DNA of 64,000 nucleotides, from the NCBI GenBank assembly GCA_020354125.1, contig CP070643.1, positions 2,048,451 to 2,112,450 of the forward strand, written 5' to 3'. Position 1 is the first letter of the stretch. Every line of letters starts with the position of its first letter. The position numbers were made by a program, and so were the translations under genes. Source of the DNA: Betaproteobacteria bacterium. Its GTDB lineage: Bacteria > Pseudomonadota > Gammaproteobacteria > Burkholderiales > Eutrophovitaceae. The notes beneath the pieces are model-generated. The model did no database searches. It was not told the origin of the DNA and was given only the letters and a program-made list of their open reading frames with translations. Shown piece by piece: positions 63,650-64,000 of this stretch.

Positions 63650-64000
63650 TCACTCGGGAATCTCATCGACTATGGATTCCATTTCGGCCTCCGTCTCTGC
63701 CTCCACCCCCAGTTCCGGAATCGGCACATCTGAACTGACCGGAAGCTGGTCGGACGACATCACGCCAACCGAACTCGATTTCTCGAATGACAGATAACTC
63801 AATCCCATGCTGGTAACAAAGAAAATGACCGCAAAGACCGCTGTCGAGCGACTCAGAAAATTGGCCGAACCACTCGCGCCGAACAGGCTGCCTGCCGAGC
63901 CACTGCCGAAAGCCGCACCCATATCGGCACCCTTTCCGTGTTGCATCAGCACCAACCCGATGATGCCGGCGGCCGCGAGTACGTGAATAATCAAAACTAC
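63650..64000 (-). CDS. secG: Preprotein translocase subunit SecG, 5' end cut by the window
   Basis: 117 codons are visible and the frame is open to the right edge, so a few N-terminal residues lie outside. IIGLVLMQHGKGADMGAAFG, SGSAGSLFGASGSANFLSR and a second membrane span (VFAVIFFVTSMGLSYL) are typical SecG. The C-terminal tail is long and acidic (ending AETEAEMESIVDEIPE). It is part of the SecYEG channel. tRNA-Leu follows downstream. Confidence 0.95.
   Translation of the reverse strand, partial: VVLIIHVLAAAGIIGLVLMQHGKGADMGAAFGSGSAGSLFGASGSANFLSRSTAVFAVIFFVTSMGLSYLSFEKSSSVGVMSSDQLPVSSDVPIPELGVEAETEAEMESIVDEIPE

Overview
The window reads as the chromosome of a free-living, non-enteric gammaproteobacterium of moderately high GC. 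The main pointer is the right end: secG, tRNA-Leu(GAG) and a complete 14-gene nuoA-N complex I operon with separate nuoC and nuoD, a layout typical of aerobic Gammaproteobacteria outside the enterics. PHA depolymerase, SrkA, AcpH, PgsA, HtpG, NudF and an RpfF-type crotonase fit this placement. No phage, plasmid, CRISPR or rRNA was seen.

Left part (1-18 kb) is catabolic and transport DNA. It holds the start of a class III alcohol dehydrogenase, a PhyH dioxygenase, an exported cyclase-family protein, an MhpD-type hydratase/decarboxylase, and a five-gene unit (binding lipoprotein, two permeases, ATPase, and a 655-residue protein that resembles D-apionate lactonases). Convergent to it is an outer-membrane porin with a Fur-like box over its promoter, preceded by a CbiX/SirB-like chelatase. 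A minus-strand series follows: HpcH/HpaI aldolase, D-2-hydroxyacid dehydrogenase, two SDRs and a quinone oxidoreductase. Together these look like uptake and breakdown of a sugar-acid or similar carboxylic compound.

Middle part (18-42 kb) is a mosaic of single genes: PHA depolymerase, SrkA kinase, lipase, SDR, two tandem small exported paralogues, GNAT, SulP permease, M20 hydrolase, AcpH, MFS, CAP-domain protein, DinB, second PhyH, a translationally coupled FIST-DUF599 pair, enoyl-CoA hydratase, a degenerate histidine phosphatase, PgsA, HtpG and a sorbosone-dehydrogenase-like protein. A 265-bp MITE sits in a small membrane-protein gene, and removing it restores the reading frame exactly. A second membrane gene is frameshifted.

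Right part (42-64 kb) starts with an Aas-like fusion that lacks the acyltransferase histidine. Next is the most interesting locus: an RpfF-like DSF synthase whose stop overlaps the start of a MerR-PAS-GGDEF-EAL protein. Both cyclic-di-GMP domains have lost key catalytic residues, which suggests a fatty-acid signal synthase coupled to a DNA-binding receptor. NudF and the nuo operon follow on the minus strand.

A recurring small-scale pattern is short tandem duplication of DNA at or next to the ends of minus-strand genes (2995, 31797, 39406, 55303), with a related repeat cluster before nuoA. All functions are inferred from sequence reading only; no database search was run.
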